Positions 29,404 to 39,197 are shown, numbered from the stretch's first letter. The stretch is DNA of 64,000 nt from Pedobacter psychrotolerans (GCF_004340665.1 NZ_SLWO01000005.1:248001-312000), one strand, 5' to 3'. Numbers and translations: made by a program. Notes: generated from the sequence alone by a model not told the origin.

Positions 29404-30312
29404 TTAATATTCCCAAAGTCCTTGTTCGTAATCAAGAACAGATTTTTTAATCCTCTCAGATTCGTACAACCTTTGCTTAGGGTCTGCAATAATATCTCTA
29501 AGCTTATTATCTCCGGGGTTAGATTCTTTAACAATATAACTGCTAAATAACCTCCGGATAAAGAAATCATCAAAACTTAATGTTGAAGCATCATTGTTCG
29601 TATTAACCAAACGTTTCTTGGTTAAAATCTCTCTCGCTTCAGGATAATAAATCCAGAATACCGGTTGCCATTGCTTAGAAGATTCAATAAATTTCATTGG
29701 AGCAATACCCACAATACGAGGTTCGAAAATAGAACGCTTAACGTCGAAGATCCAGTCCTCTTTGATTCTGAACTTTAAAAAAGATTCAGGATTAAGGTCA
29801 TTGGCTACTGTTGTAACCGTACCAGCTTTTGAATCCGTAACCTCGACAGTTCCCGCTGCCTGCATCATCGCTGAATCCGCTGCTAAAGGATTTGTAAAGG
29901 CATCATCCTCATTATTTACACTATCAAAAGGAGAATAGGCTGTAAGCTCTTCTGCTTTAACTGCAGCAATTAATACATCTATTAATCTTGATTTTGGTGA
30001 TCTTAATGCAGAATTTACGGTATCACGTAAATCGATTTCCCTCCAAATACGTTTGGCATAAAAAACGTCTTCCTCTCTAACATCAGCCAAAGGTACCATT
30101 TCTGTACTATCAATGTCTTTACGTGCATAAAAACCATCTTTTGGCGGAACCTTAAGTTTCTTTTTAGCTGTTTTTACCGGTGCCTTTACCGTATCTACTG
30201 GAGCCGGAGCTACTGTTGCAGCCTTCTTAGGTGCCAGCTTAGTCGGCCTTCTTTGTGCAAAAGCCAATGTTGTAAATAAAATAAAAACAGCAATACTTAA
30301 AATCCTTTTCAT
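29404..30312 (-). CDS. gldN: Gliding motility / type IX secretion protein GldN (PorN)
   Basis: GldN forms, with the lipoprotein GldK, the periplasmic ring of the T9SS under the outer membrane. The 302-residue protein has a signal peptide (MKRILSIAVFILFTTLAFAQ), a Pro/Lys/Val-rich linker to about residue 60, and the family core: VFYAKRIWREIDLRDTVN near 85, KEDWIFDVKRSIFEPRIVGIAPM near 185, and DDFFIRRLFSSYIVKESN near 255. Last gene of gldKLMN, 7 nt after gldM, ended by a strong terminator. Confidence 0.96.
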   Translation of the reverse strand: MKRILSIAVFILFTTLAFAQRRPTKLAPKKAATVAPAPVDTVKAPVKTAKKKLKVPPKDGFYARKDIDSTEMVPLADVREEDVFYAKRIWREIDLRDTVNSALRSPKSRLIDVLIAAVKAEELTAYSPFDSVNNEDDAFTNPLAADSAMMQAAGTVEVTDSKAGTVTTVANDLNPESFLKFRIKEDWIFDVKRSIFEPRIVGIAPMKFIESSKQWQPVFWIYYPEAREILTKKRLVNTNNDASTLSFDDFFIRRLFSSYIVKESNPGDNKLRDIIADPKQRLYESERIKKSVLDYEQGLWEY

Positions 30313-30319
30313 CTTTTTC

Positions 30320-31852
30320 TTATTTAACAGTAAATGCTAATGAAGGTAACACATTCTGACGGCCATCTGGACCAACAGAAACAATATCCTCAAAAAATAC
30401 TCTTGTTCCTGGAGTGATAGAGTTTATTGCCGCTCTAACCGGACCGGCAAAACTTCCGCCACTACCTGAAATGGTAATTGCATCAGAACGTGGTTTAATA
30501 ATCGTTAACTTGTAACGTTGAATTTTGAATTTCACATCAAATGGAAAATCATCAAGATCGGCCTCAATTTCGCTTTCGCTTTTCAATTGAACTGAAGCTA
30601 CATCACCACCTGATCTTCCACCAACCTTTGCAATTGGTTTAGGTATGGCCTTAACCCTGAATTTTTGAGAACCCAGACTAACTGTTTTACCTGCATTTGA
30701 AGCACTCACATTAATTGAAACTTCCTGACCAACCTGGCTACCAGCAAGATTAACATTATAATTTCCGTTTGAACCAGACATTGAACCAGATGAAATCGAT
30801 GCCTTAATACTTTCTAAAGGGAAACCTGCTGCCGAAACCGTAAATGGATTCGGAATACCAGCATAAATCACATTCATTTTTGTAGATGATACTGTTGCAG
30901 ATGGTTTTGCTACCTGATATTTTTGAGGTTGTGTTTTATACTCTTTTACTTGACCATCAGTTTGACGAACACGAACCGTACCTACCCAGGTAAATTCACC
31001 TACACTTCCAGTTCCTCCCGAATAAGTTCCTTTTCCTTCTTTAACAGATAATTTATTTCCGTTTACAGTGATATCTGGTGTAGACCTGGAATCACTGGCT
31101 GTTAAAAATACTTCAGCGGTATAAGGCTGGCCCTGGATAACATATGAAGTTGGTGCCACAGCAACTGCAGCGAACTGATCAAGGTTAACCTGAGCCTTAT
31201 CCATGTTTCCGAACAACTTTTTAACCACTTCTGCTTCAGCATTTTTAGTATCTGCCTGAAGTTTAGTTAAAACAGTCATTGCAGCTGTTAACGGTGTGCC
31301 CTCTCCAAAATAAGTGGCCTGCCAATTACCTTTTCTTTTTCTTTCCGGATCTTTAGCTTCCAATGAAAAAGCGACATTAGCTCTATCAGCCGGATCAAGT
31401 AAAGAAATTAATTTCTCACGTGTGGCGTTGATTTTCGCTTTTAATTTATCAGCTTCTCCCTTATTGATCATGATGTCCTGTGCAATATCCAGGTTATCCC
31501 TGTTTACAAGGTCGTCCGTTTCCGGATTAATTCCATCGCCCGCTTTAATAAATTGTTTTTTTATCCCCTCAATATAATTATCCAATTCATCAGCAGCAGC
31601 TTTAGCTTGTTGGGCCTTTTCGTAAATAGGCTTTGCACGAGCAGGCTCTTCTTTCAATTTTGAATTTTCAAAAGCTGAGAAAAGTTGATTAATACTAGAG
31701 TTTACATTGTTTTTTGACGTGTCCAAACTATCATTGATATTTTTGAATGCATCTAAAACAGTATCTGATACGTTTAAGGCCAGCATAGCCAACAATACCA
31801 AATACATGATATTGATCATCCGCTGCCTGGTTGTTTCTTTTCCGCCTGCCAT
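30320..31852 (-). CDS. gldM: Gliding motility / type IX secretion protein GldM (PorM)
   Basis: GldM is the long periplasmic arm of the T9SS rotary motor: one inner-membrane helix inside the GldL bundle and stacked periplasmic domains reaching the GldK/N ring. The N-terminus MAGGKETTRQRMINIMYLVLLAMLALNVSD is diagnostic, with R9 conserved and an acidic residue (D30) at the periplasmic end of the helix. Helical D1 (about 40-220) and three beta domains (about 225-510) follow. 510 residues, normal length. Confidence 0.98.
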   Translation of the reverse strand: MAGGKETTRQRMINIMYLVLLAMLALNVSDTVLDAFKNINDSLDTSKNNVNSSINQLFSAFENSKLKEEPARAKPIYEKAQQAKAAADELDNYIEGIKKQFIKAGDGINPETDDLVNRDNLDIAQDIMINKGEADKLKAKINATREKLISLLDPADRANVAFSLEAKDPERKRKGNWQATYFGEGTPLTAAMTVLTKLQADTKNAEAEVVKKLFGNMDKAQVNLDQFAAVAVAPTSYVIQGQPYTAEVFLTASDSRSTPDITVNGNKLSVKEGKGTYSGGTGSVGEFTWVGTVRVRQTDGQVKEYKTQPQKYQVAKPSATVSSTKMNVIYAGIPNPFTVSAAGFPLESIKASISSGSMSGSNGNYNVNLAGSQVGQEVSINVSASNAGKTVSLGSQKFRVKAIPKPIAKVGGRSGGDVASVQLKSESEIEADLDDFPFDVKFKIQRYKLTIIKPRSDAITISGSGGSFAGPVRAAINSITPGTRVFFEDIVSVGPDGRQNVLPSLAFTVK

Positions 31853-31892
31853 ATTGGTGTAGCTTTTTCTTTAAGATTAAAAACTAAACAAA

Positions 31893-32702
31893 TTATAGAC
31901 GTGGGCCATTCATAGCCGATAGCATATTGCCATAAATTGCATTTAATGATGACAGGTTTTTAGCCAGCTTATTCACTTCTTCTTTGAACTGTTTAGAATC
32001 TTCCATTGATTCATTGAAGTTCTGCATGGTTAGTGATAAGTTGGAATAAAATTTATTCATTGATTTTAAATGAGCGCTAGAATCCTGTAATTCTAATTCA
32101 TAAACAGCATTTAAAGCTGATAAATTTTTAGATAAGTTATTAACCTGTTCATGATAAGCCTGAGAATCTACATTACTCTCGCCCATTGCTTTCAAGTTAG
32201 CCGTAGCTTTTTCAAAAGATGCACTTAAGTTGTCGAAACCAGCAGAAGCTGTTTTCACTTTGCTTGTAAATTCATTTGTTGCGGTAGAGGCATCTGCAAC
32301 ATTAGATATTGCGGCAACCTTATCACCAAATGTACGCAAGCCATTCCCTAAACTTTCAATTAATTCAGGTCCAACTTTAGCATCAGATAACATTTTATCT
32401 AGCGCAGCTGTATTTGCCGGAGCTGAAACGGTGGCTACTGGTCTGGCCGATGCTTTTGGCAGTTCTCCTGTAAAATCTGTCCTTAACTCTGGATAAACCC
32501 TTTCCCATGCTGGTTCTGGCTCTGGTGGGAAAAACCCTGTTAAAAAGAATAAAATTGCTTCAATACCTAGCCCTATTCCAATCATGTAACTACCATAGAT
32601 TCCACCGATGTGCAAAATCTTAAATAATGCGCCAACGATTACAATACTTGCTCCCCATGAAATCGCTACATGTAACCACCCCGGTTGTTTTTTTGCTGCC
32701 AT
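31893..32702 (-). CDS. gldL: Gliding motility / type IX secretion motor protein GldL (PorL)
   Basis: GldL forms the proton-driven pentameric motor with GldM. Two N-terminal membrane helices (about 9-31 and 37-58) contain K28 and E48, positions that correspond to the charged intramembrane residues needed for motor function in relatives. The cytoplasmic remainder is a long helical region with an internal duplication (EQVNNLSKNLSALNAVYELEL and EEVNKLAKNLSSLNAIYGNML). 269 residues. 40 nt upstream of gldM. Confidence 0.97.
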   Translation of the reverse strand: MAAKKQPGWLHVAISWGASIVIVGALFKILHIGGIYGSYMIGIGLGIEAILFFLTGFFPPEPEPAWERVYPELRTDFTGELPKASARPVATVSAPANTAALDKMLSDAKVGPELIESLGNGLRTFGDKVAAISNVADASTATNEFTSKVKTASAGFDNLSASFEKATANLKAMGESNVDSQAYHEQVNNLSKNLSALNAVYELELQDSSAHLKSMNKFYSNLSLTMQNFNESMEDSKQFKEEVNKLAKNLSSLNAIYGNMLSAMNGPRL

Positions 32703-32741
32703 AAAATTGATGTTTTACTTTAAGTAATAGTTTGTTTGGTT

Positions 32742-34067
32742 TTAGTTTCTTAAATCGGTACCAGGGTAAGATGACACGCATCTGAAGCCGATATATGATC
32801 TTTGTGTATCCTGATATTCATAAGTAGATACGGCATTTTGAAGAAAGTAGCCTGTATCTTTCCATGAACCACCTTTTACCACTTTTCTTTTCAGGTATTT
32901 ACTATCATTCGGTCCCGCAACATAGGTAAAGTTGGGGTTTAAATCATGTAATAGCGGTGCTGCACCTTTGTTGTAAGCTGTTAGTGTCCATTCGGATACA
33001 TTTCCAGACATATTATACAAGCCATAATCATTTGGGAAATAAGATTTTACACCAACAGTGTAAATACCGCCATCACTCGAATAATCACCACGCCCAGGTT
33101 TAAAGTTAGCCTGCAAACACCCTTTTGTATTTCTGATATAAGGGCCGCCCCAAGGGTATTTTGTTTTAGTATTTCCACCTCTTGCAGCATATTCAAATTC
33201 CGTTTCTGCAGGTAATCTATAATCAGATCTTGACCCAGCAGGCATTTTCCTAGACTGCGCAACACCATCGTATAATCTTGTTCTCCAGTGAGAAAAAGCT
33301 TTAGCCTGTTCCCAACTTACACCAACTACCGGATAATCATCATATGAAGGATGGTTATAATAACCCCGCACCATCGGATCGTTTTGAGAATAAGAATAAT
33401 CTGTTTTCCAAACCATGGTATCAGGATAGATGGCGATGTTATAACGATCAATGTAATCCTGACGTTTGCTATTCGGATTTTTATGTCCTAAAGCAGCCTT
33501 ATCCATATTTAATTCTGCATAGTTGTATTCAAATTTACGGACATCAAATTCCTTTCTTCCTGGTAAAGCATCTAAACCAGAATAATACATCCCATCTAAC
33601 TGAGCAGTTTCAGCACCAGCACCTTTACCTTTATTACGCCAGATATTAGCACCATTTACACCAACAGCCTTCCAATTGATATATTTCTCTCCGCCTAGCG
33701 CATCAGCTGCACCCTTTCCTTTAGGATTCATCATGAATTTTTGAGGATTTCCCATCATTGAAATGGCAATAGAATCTCTTACCCAATTGGTAAACTGACG
33801 ATACTCTGCATTAGAAATCTCAGTTTGATCCATGAAGAATGCACTTATCGTTGTCATTCTACTTGGCCCATTCTGAGAAAACGTAATGTCCTCATCAGAA
33901 CCTCCAAGTGGTGTATGACCCGGTGGAATGTAAACCATTCCCAAAGGAATACGGTTATTTTTAAATTTTCGGTTGTAAGCGCCCACTAACTCGCCCTGGC
34001 CTCCGTGACCACAACTCGCAAGAAACACTGTTACACCAACAATGGCCAGAAGGTAGATTTTCTTCAT
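32742..34067 (-). CDS. gldK: Gliding motility / type IX secretion lipoprotein GldK (PorK)
   Basis: GldK is the outer-membrane-anchored lipoprotein of the T9SS periplasmic ring. Start chosen at the ATG at 34067 because MKKIYLLAIVGVTVFLASC is a clean lipoprotein signal with Cys19; the open frame 37 codons further upstream has no such support. The body is a formylglycine-generating-enzyme-like fold (IPLGMVYIPPGHTPLGGS, YPVVGVSWEQAKAFSHWR, YNMSGNVSEWT, GGSWKD, YIGFRCV), which in GldK is structural rather than catalytic. First gene of the gldKLMN operon. Confidence 0.97.
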   Translation of the reverse strand: MKKIYLLAIVGVTVFLASCGHGGQGELVGAYNRKFKNNRIPLGMVYIPPGHTPLGGSDEDITFSQNGPSRMTTISAFFMDQTEISNAEYRQFTNWVRDSIAISMMGNPQKFMMNPKGKGAADALGGEKYINWKAVGVNGANIWRNKGKGAGAETAQLDGMYYSGLDALPGRKEFDVRKFEYNYAELNMDKAALGHKNPNSKRQDYIDRYNIAIYPDTMVWKTDYSYSQNDPMVRGYYNHPSYDDYPVVGVSWEQAKAFSHWRTRLYDGVAQSRKMPAGSRSDYRLPAETEFEYAARGGNTKTKYPWGGPYIRNTKGCLQANFKPGRGDYSSDGGIYTVGVKSYFPNDYGLYNMSGNVSEWTLTAYNKGAAPLLHDLNPNFTYVAGPNDSKYLKRKVVKGGSWKDTGYFLQNAVSTYEYQDTQRSYIGFRCVSSYPGTDLRN

Positions 34068-34284
34068 ACTTTTTATAGCGTGCCGAGCACAATTAGGAGC
34101 AATTTTATCAAAAATCACTACAATAATCAACAAATGCAAATATTTAGTTAAATAGTTTATACTAAAGCTTACAACCAAAAATTGCGCTTAAAACCTTAAT
34201 TAAACCTACTAGGATAGAGATGTAACTTTTGCTTTAACACAAAAGTTATGTTTTTATTATGAAAACTTTAAAAAAATAATCTTC

Positions 34285-35055
34285 TTATTTATTAGATGTT
34301 TTTATATAGTTTTCAATTGCCATTGTCATGGATGGAACACCAGGAGTAGGTGCTGCAATATCAACAATTAAACCCATATCTACACAAGCTTTACTTGTAT
34401 TTATTCCGAAAGCTGCAATACGGGTATTGTTTTGTTTAAAATTTGGAAAATTTTTAAATAAAGACTGAATGCTTGATGGGCTGAAAAACGCAATGACATC
34501 ATAGAAAACTTCAGCCAAATCTGATAAATCGCTAACCACCGTTCTGAAAAGAACTGCCGGCGTAAAATCATAGCCACTTTTTTCTAAAAATTTCATGGTA
34601 TCTTCTGTAGCAACATCAGAACAAGGATACAAAAACTTTTCATTGGCATGTTTTTTCAAAACCTCCGCTAAATCTGCAGCTGTTTGCTTACCGAAAAATA
34701 TTTTTCGTTTTCTGTATTGAATGTACTTTTGAAGATATAACGCAATAGTTTCAGATAGACAGAAATATTTTAAATCTACAGGGACATCATAACGCATTTC
34801 TTCACAAATTCTGAAGAAGTGGTCTGCTGCATTTCGGCTGGTAAAAATTACTGCTGTGAAATCACCTAAATTGATTTTATCCTTTCTAAAATCCCTGGCA
34901 GGCACACCTTCAACATGTATAAAAGACCTGAAATCAACTTTTAAATTGTGTTTTTTGGCCAAATCGTAGTAAGGAGATTTTTCTGCATCAGGTTTTGGCA
35001 ATGTAACCAAAACACTTTTCACTTTGCGAATTCTAGAGTCGTTCTTTTCTTGCAT
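34285..35055 (-). CDS. hemD: Uroporphyrinogen-III synthase
   Basis: HemD closes and inverts ring D of hydroxymethylbilane to make uroporphyrinogen III for haem. Sequence in this family is poorly conserved, but the two-lobed pattern is visible: VLVTLPKPDAEKSPYYDLAKKHNLKVDF, FTAVIFTSRNAADHFFRI, FLYPCSDVATEDTMKFLEKSGYDF, VIAFFSPSSIQSLFKNF and RIAAFGINTSKACVDMGL. 256 residues, normal. It follows the DUF4271 gene by 14 nt, and a perfect TAnnTTTG box lies within the 3' end of that gene. Upstream of gldK on the same strand. Confidence 0.9.
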   Translation of the reverse strand: MQEKNDSRIRKVKSVLVTLPKPDAEKSPYYDLAKKHNLKVDFRSFIHVEGVPARDFRKDKINLGDFTAVIFTSRNAADHFFRICEEMRYDVPVDLKYFCLSETIALYLQKYIQYRKRKIFFGKQTAADLAEVLKKHANEKFLYPCSDVATEDTMKFLEKSGYDFTPAVLFRTVVSDLSDLAEVFYDVIAFFSPSSIQSLFKNFPNFKQNNTRIAAFGINTSKACVDMGLIVDIAAPTPGVPSMTMAIENYIKTSNK

Positions 35056-35069
35056 TTTCCTTGGTCGTG

Positions 35070-36050
35070 CTACAATCCTATAGTTTTAATTAGTATTAAA
35101 ATAGGACATATTTCGAGGGCGCAAAAGTACAGAATTAAATGCATTTTAGAAAACTTATTATTAGAAAGTATAGTAATCCCCGCTCTAAGCAACTGAAAGG
35201 CAAAGATTACCCCTAAAAGCAAGAAGGCTAATGCAATATAAACCACACCATATTTTAGTGGTGATAATGCAAAGGCAACAACCAACGGAATGAACAATAA
35301 GGATGCATTAAAATAACTAAGATATAAGATAGAAATGTATTCGCCAACCGGTTTTTGAACATTAAACAGGTAACCTATAAATCGTAGTATAAGTAGCTTT
35401 AAAGCATAGAATACGATAATAGTAAGGGATATAGTGAAAAAAAACTTAAACCCATGTTTAGCCTGATACATATCATAGTATTGTGCCACCAGGAAAAAAA
35501 ACATACCCAAAATGAAACCGAATTGAATAAATAATAACAAGAACGGCCAGGAACTAAAGAGGTTATCTTCCTTATTAATATTGTTAAGTATCCGGTTACT
35601 AAAAAAAGATTGCACAATAGCAGAAAGCTGCTTTGAAAAGGCATTTTTTAATACCGCAAAGATAATCAGCATGGCAAAAATAAACCCCAGCAAACCTACA
35701 TTTCCTTTAGGGATTTGCTTACCCAACTGATAAGGATTGGCTTTCTTTTTAAACTGTGCATATTTTTTTTGCCAACCCTGAAAATCCAGTTTAGGAAACA
35801 AAAACTCTTTCTGAACACTATCCATCATCGCATTTTTGTTAATCATGCTATCGGGTATAATCCAGGTATGGCTAAGAATAGAATCGGTAACTGCCTTTTG
35901 CCTCGCAAGCGTAGCTGAATCCAAGCGGTAGCGCTTAAATTTATACTGATTGACCACTTTTACACTATCTACAGGAGCAGGAATTTCTTGTGCCGAAGCA
36001 AAGTTTGCTAGCCAAATGATGGTAAAAAAAGTGAGAATAAATTTCGGCAT
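35070..36050 (-). CDS. DUF4271 domain-containing membrane protein
   Basis: A 326-residue protein with a signal peptide (MPKFILTFFTIIWLANFASAQ), a periplasmic section of about 95 residues, and seven or so membrane helices in the C-terminal two thirds. DUF4271 is essentially Bacteroidota-specific with unknown function, and is often found beside hemD. ATGs at 36059 and 36050 are both possible; the later one gives a standard signal peptide. A perfect -7 box lies just upstream, divergent from the hemW promoter. Confidence 0.85.
   Translation of the reverse strand: MPKFILTFFTIIWLANFASAQEIPAPVDSVKVVNQYKFKRYRLDSATLARQKAVTDSILSHTWIIPDSMINKNAMMDSVQKEFLFPKLDFQGWQKKYAQFKKKANPYQLGKQIPKGNVGLLGFIFAMLIIFAVLKNAFSKQLSAIVQSFFSNRILNNINKEDNLFSSWPFLLLFIQFGFILGMFFFLVAQYYDMYQAKHGFKFFFTISLTIIVFYALKLLILRFIGYLFNVQKPVGEYISILYLSYFNASLLFIPLVVAFALSPLKYGVVYIALAFLLLGVIFAFQLLRAGITILSNNKFSKMHLILYFCALEICPILILIKTIGL
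35122..35129 (-). promoter_or_regulatory. Possible internal promoter for hemD
   Basis: Minus-strand TACTTTTG, a perfect TAnnTTTG, inside the last 20 codons of the DUF4271 gene and about 66 nt before the hemD ATG. It might be chance within coding sequence. Confidence 0.3.
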
Positions 36051-36074
36051 GCTGTACATCAAAGCTTATGGATG

Positions 36075-36082
36075 CAAAAGTA
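36075..36082 (-). promoter_or_regulatory. -7 promoter element for DUF4271-hemD
   Basis: Minus-strand TACTTTTG, a perfect TAnnTTTG, 15-24 nt before the two possible start codons. Confidence 0.55.
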
Positions 36083-36134
36083 GCTGAATAATCATTGTTT
36101 ACCTAAAGAAAATAATTGCATTTAGAATATGCTG

Positions 36135-36142
36135 TATCTTTG
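36135..36142 (+). promoter_or_regulatory. -7 promoter element for hemW (leaderless arrangement)
   Basis: TATCTTTG, a perfect TAnnTTTG, ending 5 nt before the hemW ATG. Transcription would start at or next to the initiation codon. Confidence 0.6.
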
Positions 36143-36147
36143 CGGTT

Positions 36148-37281
36148 ATGTCCGGCATTTATATCCACATCCCATTTTGCAAAAAGGCTTGTCACTATTG
36201 TGATTTTCATTTCAGCACTTCATTAAAATATGAAAATGAAATGGTAGATGCCATCTGCCGGGAAATTAAGATGAAACTGGATCGAATATCAGGTCAGGTG
36301 GGGAGTATTTATTTAGGCGGAGGAACACCTTCAATATTGTCGGAAAGCGCTTTGCAGCAAATTTTTGATACCATCAATCACACCTTTTCTGTTGATGCAC
36401 AGGCAGAAATCACCATCGAAGCTAACCCTGATGATTTAACTGCTGATAAACTAAAAACATTAAGGCAACTTCCGGTCAATAGATTTAGTGTCGGGATTCA
36501 ATCCTTTTTTGATGAAGATTTACGCTGGATGAACCGTGCTCATCATGCAATGGAAGCAGAAAACTGTATTAAAAGAAGTCAGGATGCAGGTTTTGAAAAC
36601 CTTAGCCTCGACCTCATTTACGGTTATCCCCTACTTAGTGATTCAAAGTGGCTTGATAATATCCAGAAAACAATAACACTTCAGGTTCCACATATATCAG
36701 CTTACGCATTAACTGTGGAACCAAAGACGGCATTGGCACATGCAATCAAAAACAAAAAACAGCAGCCAGTAAGTGATCGCCAGAGTGCCGAACAATTTGT
36801 AATGTTAATGAATGAATTGGTAACCGCAGGCTTTGAACATTACGAAATTTCCAATTTTGCCAAGCCCGATCACTATGCCGTACACAATACCAATTACTGG
36901 CGAGGGGTAGACTATATTGGCATTGGCCCATCGGCACATGGTTTTGATGGACAAAACAGGTACATGAATCCGGCGAACAATGCGCAATACATGGAGGTAT
37001 TGGCTCAAAATAAACTCCCGGAAATAGTGGAAGAATTATCACTGAATGATCGATTTAACGAATATGTAATGACTTCCCTAAGAACGATGTGGGGTACAGA
37101 TTTAAAAAAGATCGAATCTGATTTTGGCTCGGAGTTTTTAGCAGAAACCAATCACAATTTGAAGGCTTTTGAAGAAAAAGATTGGTTGATTATCCAGAAT
37201 GATCAAATTAAACTAAGCGAAAGGGGTAAACTTTTTGCCGATCATATCGCTTCAGAATTATTTATAGTGGGAAATGAATGA
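36148..37281 (+). CDS. hemW: Radical SAM haem chaperone HemW
   Basis: HemW (formerly annotated as anaerobic coproporphyrinogen oxidase) binds haem and an Fe-S cluster and delivers haem to target proteins. The N-terminus IPFCKKACHYCDFHF carries Cys11, Cys15 and Cys18 in the CX3CX2C arrangement; true HemN oxidases have an additional Cys two residues on, whereas here Phe follows Asp. GGGTPS near residue 55 and the SxGxQSF motif (RFSVGIQSFFDEDL) support the family. 377 residues. The divergent hemD neighbourhood gives a haem theme. Confidence 0.93.
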   Translation: MSGIYIHIPFCKKACHYCDFHFSTSLKYENEMVDAICREIKMKLDRISGQVGSIYLGGGTPSILSESALQQIFDTINHTFSVDAQAEITIEANPDDLTADKLKTLRQLPVNRFSVGIQSFFDEDLRWMNRAHHAMEAENCIKRSQDAGFENLSLDLIYGYPLLSDSKWLDNIQKTITLQVPHISAYALTVEPKTALAHAIKNKKQQPVSDRQSAEQFVMLMNELVTAGFEHYEISNFAKPDHYAVHNTNYWRGVDYIGIGPSAHGFDGQNRYMNPANNAQYMEVLAQNKLPEIVEELSLNDRFNEYVMTSLRTMWGTDLKKIESDFGSEFLAETNHNLKAFEEKDWLIIQNDQIKLSERGKLFADHIASELFIVGNE

Positions 37282-37282
37282 G

Positions 37283-37378
37283 TGAATTGAAAATGATTGA
37301 ATTAGAGAATGAGTGATTTCGCAAGTAAAATAACATTCACTCATTCAAAACTCACTCATTCAAAATTAATTAATAAGA
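37283..37378. repeat. word dyad between hemW and the SDR gene
   Basis: The left half iterates GAATGAGTGA / ATGATTGAATTAGAGAATGAG. The right half has CATTCACTCATTCAAAACTC and further CACTCATTC copies in reverse. It fills the gap between two co-directional genes. The same word family recurs at 61903-62090. Confidence 0.75.
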
Positions 37379-37379
37379 T

Positions 37380-38162
37380 ATGTCAAAAATTGTATGGATT
37401 ACAGGTGCATCATCTGGAATTGGGGAAGCCTTGGTTTATGAACATTTTAAAGCGGGGGATAAACTCATTATTTCAGGGCGTAACCGCGATGAACTTTTTA
37501 GGGTAAAAGGCAATTGTCAAAATTCTTTTAATGTTCATGTGCTGCCATTTGATTTAAGCGAAACAGAAATGTTAGCTGCAAAAATAGAGGATGCTATTCG
37601 TATTTTTGGAGCCATAGATCTTTTAATTAACGCGGGAGGCATTAGCCAACGCGGATTAGCTCTTGCTACTAGCTTAGAAACCGAACAGCAGATCATGAAT
37701 ACCAATTTTTGGGGAACCGTAATTTTAAGCAAAGCAGTTCTGCAATCAATGATTAAAAATGGCAGTGGTCAAATCGTGGTGATTAGCAGCCTGGTGGGGA
37801 AATTTGGAACAAAGTTACGTTCTGCATATGCGGCATCAAAACATGCTTTGCATGGGTATTTCGATTCTTTAAGATCAGAAATTGAGCATCAGAATATCCA
37901 TATTACCATTGTTTGTCCAGGATTTATTAAAACCAATGTTTCCGTTAATGCTTTAACTGCAAATGGAAATAGCCAGGGAACTATGGACGATGCACAAGCG
38001 AATGGGATGAGCGCAGCAGATTGTGCCAAACAAATTGTGGCAGCTGTTAAAGCCAAAAAAGAAGAAGTATATATCGGCGGAAAAGAAACCAAAGCAATTT
38101 TTCTGAAACGGTTTTTCCCATCCTATTTCTCAAAAAAGATAAAAAATGCAAAGGTAACGTAG
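37380..38162 (+). CDS. Short-chain dehydrogenase/reductase
   Basis: A classical SDR of 260 residues: nucleotide-binding TGASSGIG at residues 8-15, NAGG near 82, the catalytic Ser in VVISSLVGKFG near 137, and YAASK near 150-154. Resembles the DHRS7B-like/YqjQ oxidoreductases in the PGFIKTNVSVNAL segment. NAD(P)H-dependent reduction of a carbonyl compound is expected; substrate unknown. Downstream of hemW across a word dyad. Confidence 0.93.
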   Translation: MSKIVWITGASSGIGEALVYEHFKAGDKLIISGRNRDELFRVKGNCQNSFNVHVLPFDLSETEMLAAKIEDAIRIFGAIDLLINAGGISQRGLALATSLETEQQIMNTNFWGTVILSKAVLQSMIKNGSGQIVVISSLVGKFGTKLRSAYAASKHALHGYFDSLRSEIEHQNIHITIVCPGFIKTNVSVNALTANGNSQGTMDDAQANGMSAADCAKQIVAAVKAKKEEVYIGGKETKAIFLKRFFPSYFSKKIKNAKVT

Positions 38163-38364
38163 TCAAAAACACGATTCATTTACAACAAATTTACCATCTA
38201 GAGTTGTAGAATAAAGATCAATTCACCTAAAATCATTTCGAAAAAAAATAATTTTAAGTCACTTATAATCAGTATTTTAATAAAAATTTTCAAATTTTAA
38301 AAATCCAAGTATCTGTGATGTGTCGTAAATGAAGGCAAATAACAAAAACTTAAAATTTAAAATA

Positions 38365-38916
38365 ATGAAAAAATTAATCTTATCGGCAATTGCAGTAGTT
38401 ACTATGGCAGTTACCACTCAGGTTTACGCACAAAAAAATCCTATGGTTGGCGGTGCGGCAATGTATCCAACTAAAGACATTGTAGATAATGCGGTAAATT
38501 CTAAAGACCACACTACTTTGGTTGCAGCAGTTAAAGCAGCAGGTTTAGTAGAAACGTTAAAAGGCGCTGGTCCGTTTACTGTTTTTGCACCAACAAATGC
38601 AGCATTTGATAAACTTCCTGCAGGTACAGTTGCTAATTTAGTGAAACCAGAAAATAAAGCAACCTTGACAAAAATTTTAACTTACCACGTTGTAGCTGGT
38701 AAATTAGATAGCAAAGCAATCGCTGCAGCCATTAAAGCTGGTGGTGGTAAAGCAGAGCTTACAACAGTAGAAGGTGGTAAACTTTGGGCTTGGATGGAAG
38801 GCAAAAAATTGGTTTTGAAAGATGAAAAAGGCGGAATGAGCACCGTTACAATTGCTAATGTATATCAAAAAAATGGTATTATCCATGTAATTGATTCAGT
38901 TTTAATGCCTAAATAA
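38365..38916 (+). CDS. Fasciclin (FAS1) domain protein, exported
   Basis: A 183-residue secreted or periplasmic protein. Start at the ATG at 38365 gives a clean signal peptide (MKKLILSAIAVVTMAVTTQVYAQ); the frame upstream adds 12 polar residues. One FAS1 domain covers the rest, with TLVAAVKAAGLVETLKGAGPFTVFAPTNAAFDKLP and the closing GIIHVIDSVLMP. FAS1 domains mediate adhesion. It is preceded by about 200 nt of AT-rich sequence and followed by a strong terminator, so it is monocistronic. Confidence 0.95.
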   Translation: MKKLILSAIAVVTMAVTTQVYAQKNPMVGGAAMYPTKDIVDNAVNSKDHTTLVAAVKAAGLVETLKGAGPFTVFAPTNAAFDKLPAGTVANLVKPENKATLTKILTYHVVAGKLDSKAIAAAIKAGGGKAELTTVEGGKLWAWMEGKKLVLKDEKGGMSTVTIANVYQKNGIIHVIDSVLMPK

Positions 38917-38943
38917 ATATTAGTTTAGTTTGAATATATAAGA

Positions 38944-38975
38944 ATGCTTTTGCCTCGGCAAAGGCATTTTTTTTT
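38944..38975 (+). terminator. Terminator of the fasciclin gene
   Basis: Stem ATGCTTTTGCC / GGCAAAGGCAT with a 2-nt centre, followed by nine T. Confidence 0.88.
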
Positions 38976-39091
38976 CGCCCATTTGCCCTTTATTTCTTCT
39001 CTGAACTTAAGTTTCAATGTATTTTCAATGAGTAGTTTGTCAGCCGTTTTTCAGGTTTTTGATTTTTAGAGCGTTATCGCAAATTACTACT

Positions 39092-39099
39092 TAATTTTG
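39092..39099 (+). promoter_or_regulatory. -7 promoter element for the DUF3050 gene
   Basis: TAATTTTG, a perfect TAnnTTTG, 98 nt before the ATG at 39198. Confidence 0.4.
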
Positions 39100-39197
39100 A
39101 CGCATAAAATTACATATGAAAGCGGGCAAAACATTTGGTATGGTTAATTATTAATCGCACACATTTATCTACCTGTCGATCATTCAAATACAAAAAT

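Noticed and set aside
34068..34178. 37-codon extension of gldK
   Set aside because: A clean lipoprotein signal peptide begins at 34067; the extension would bury it.
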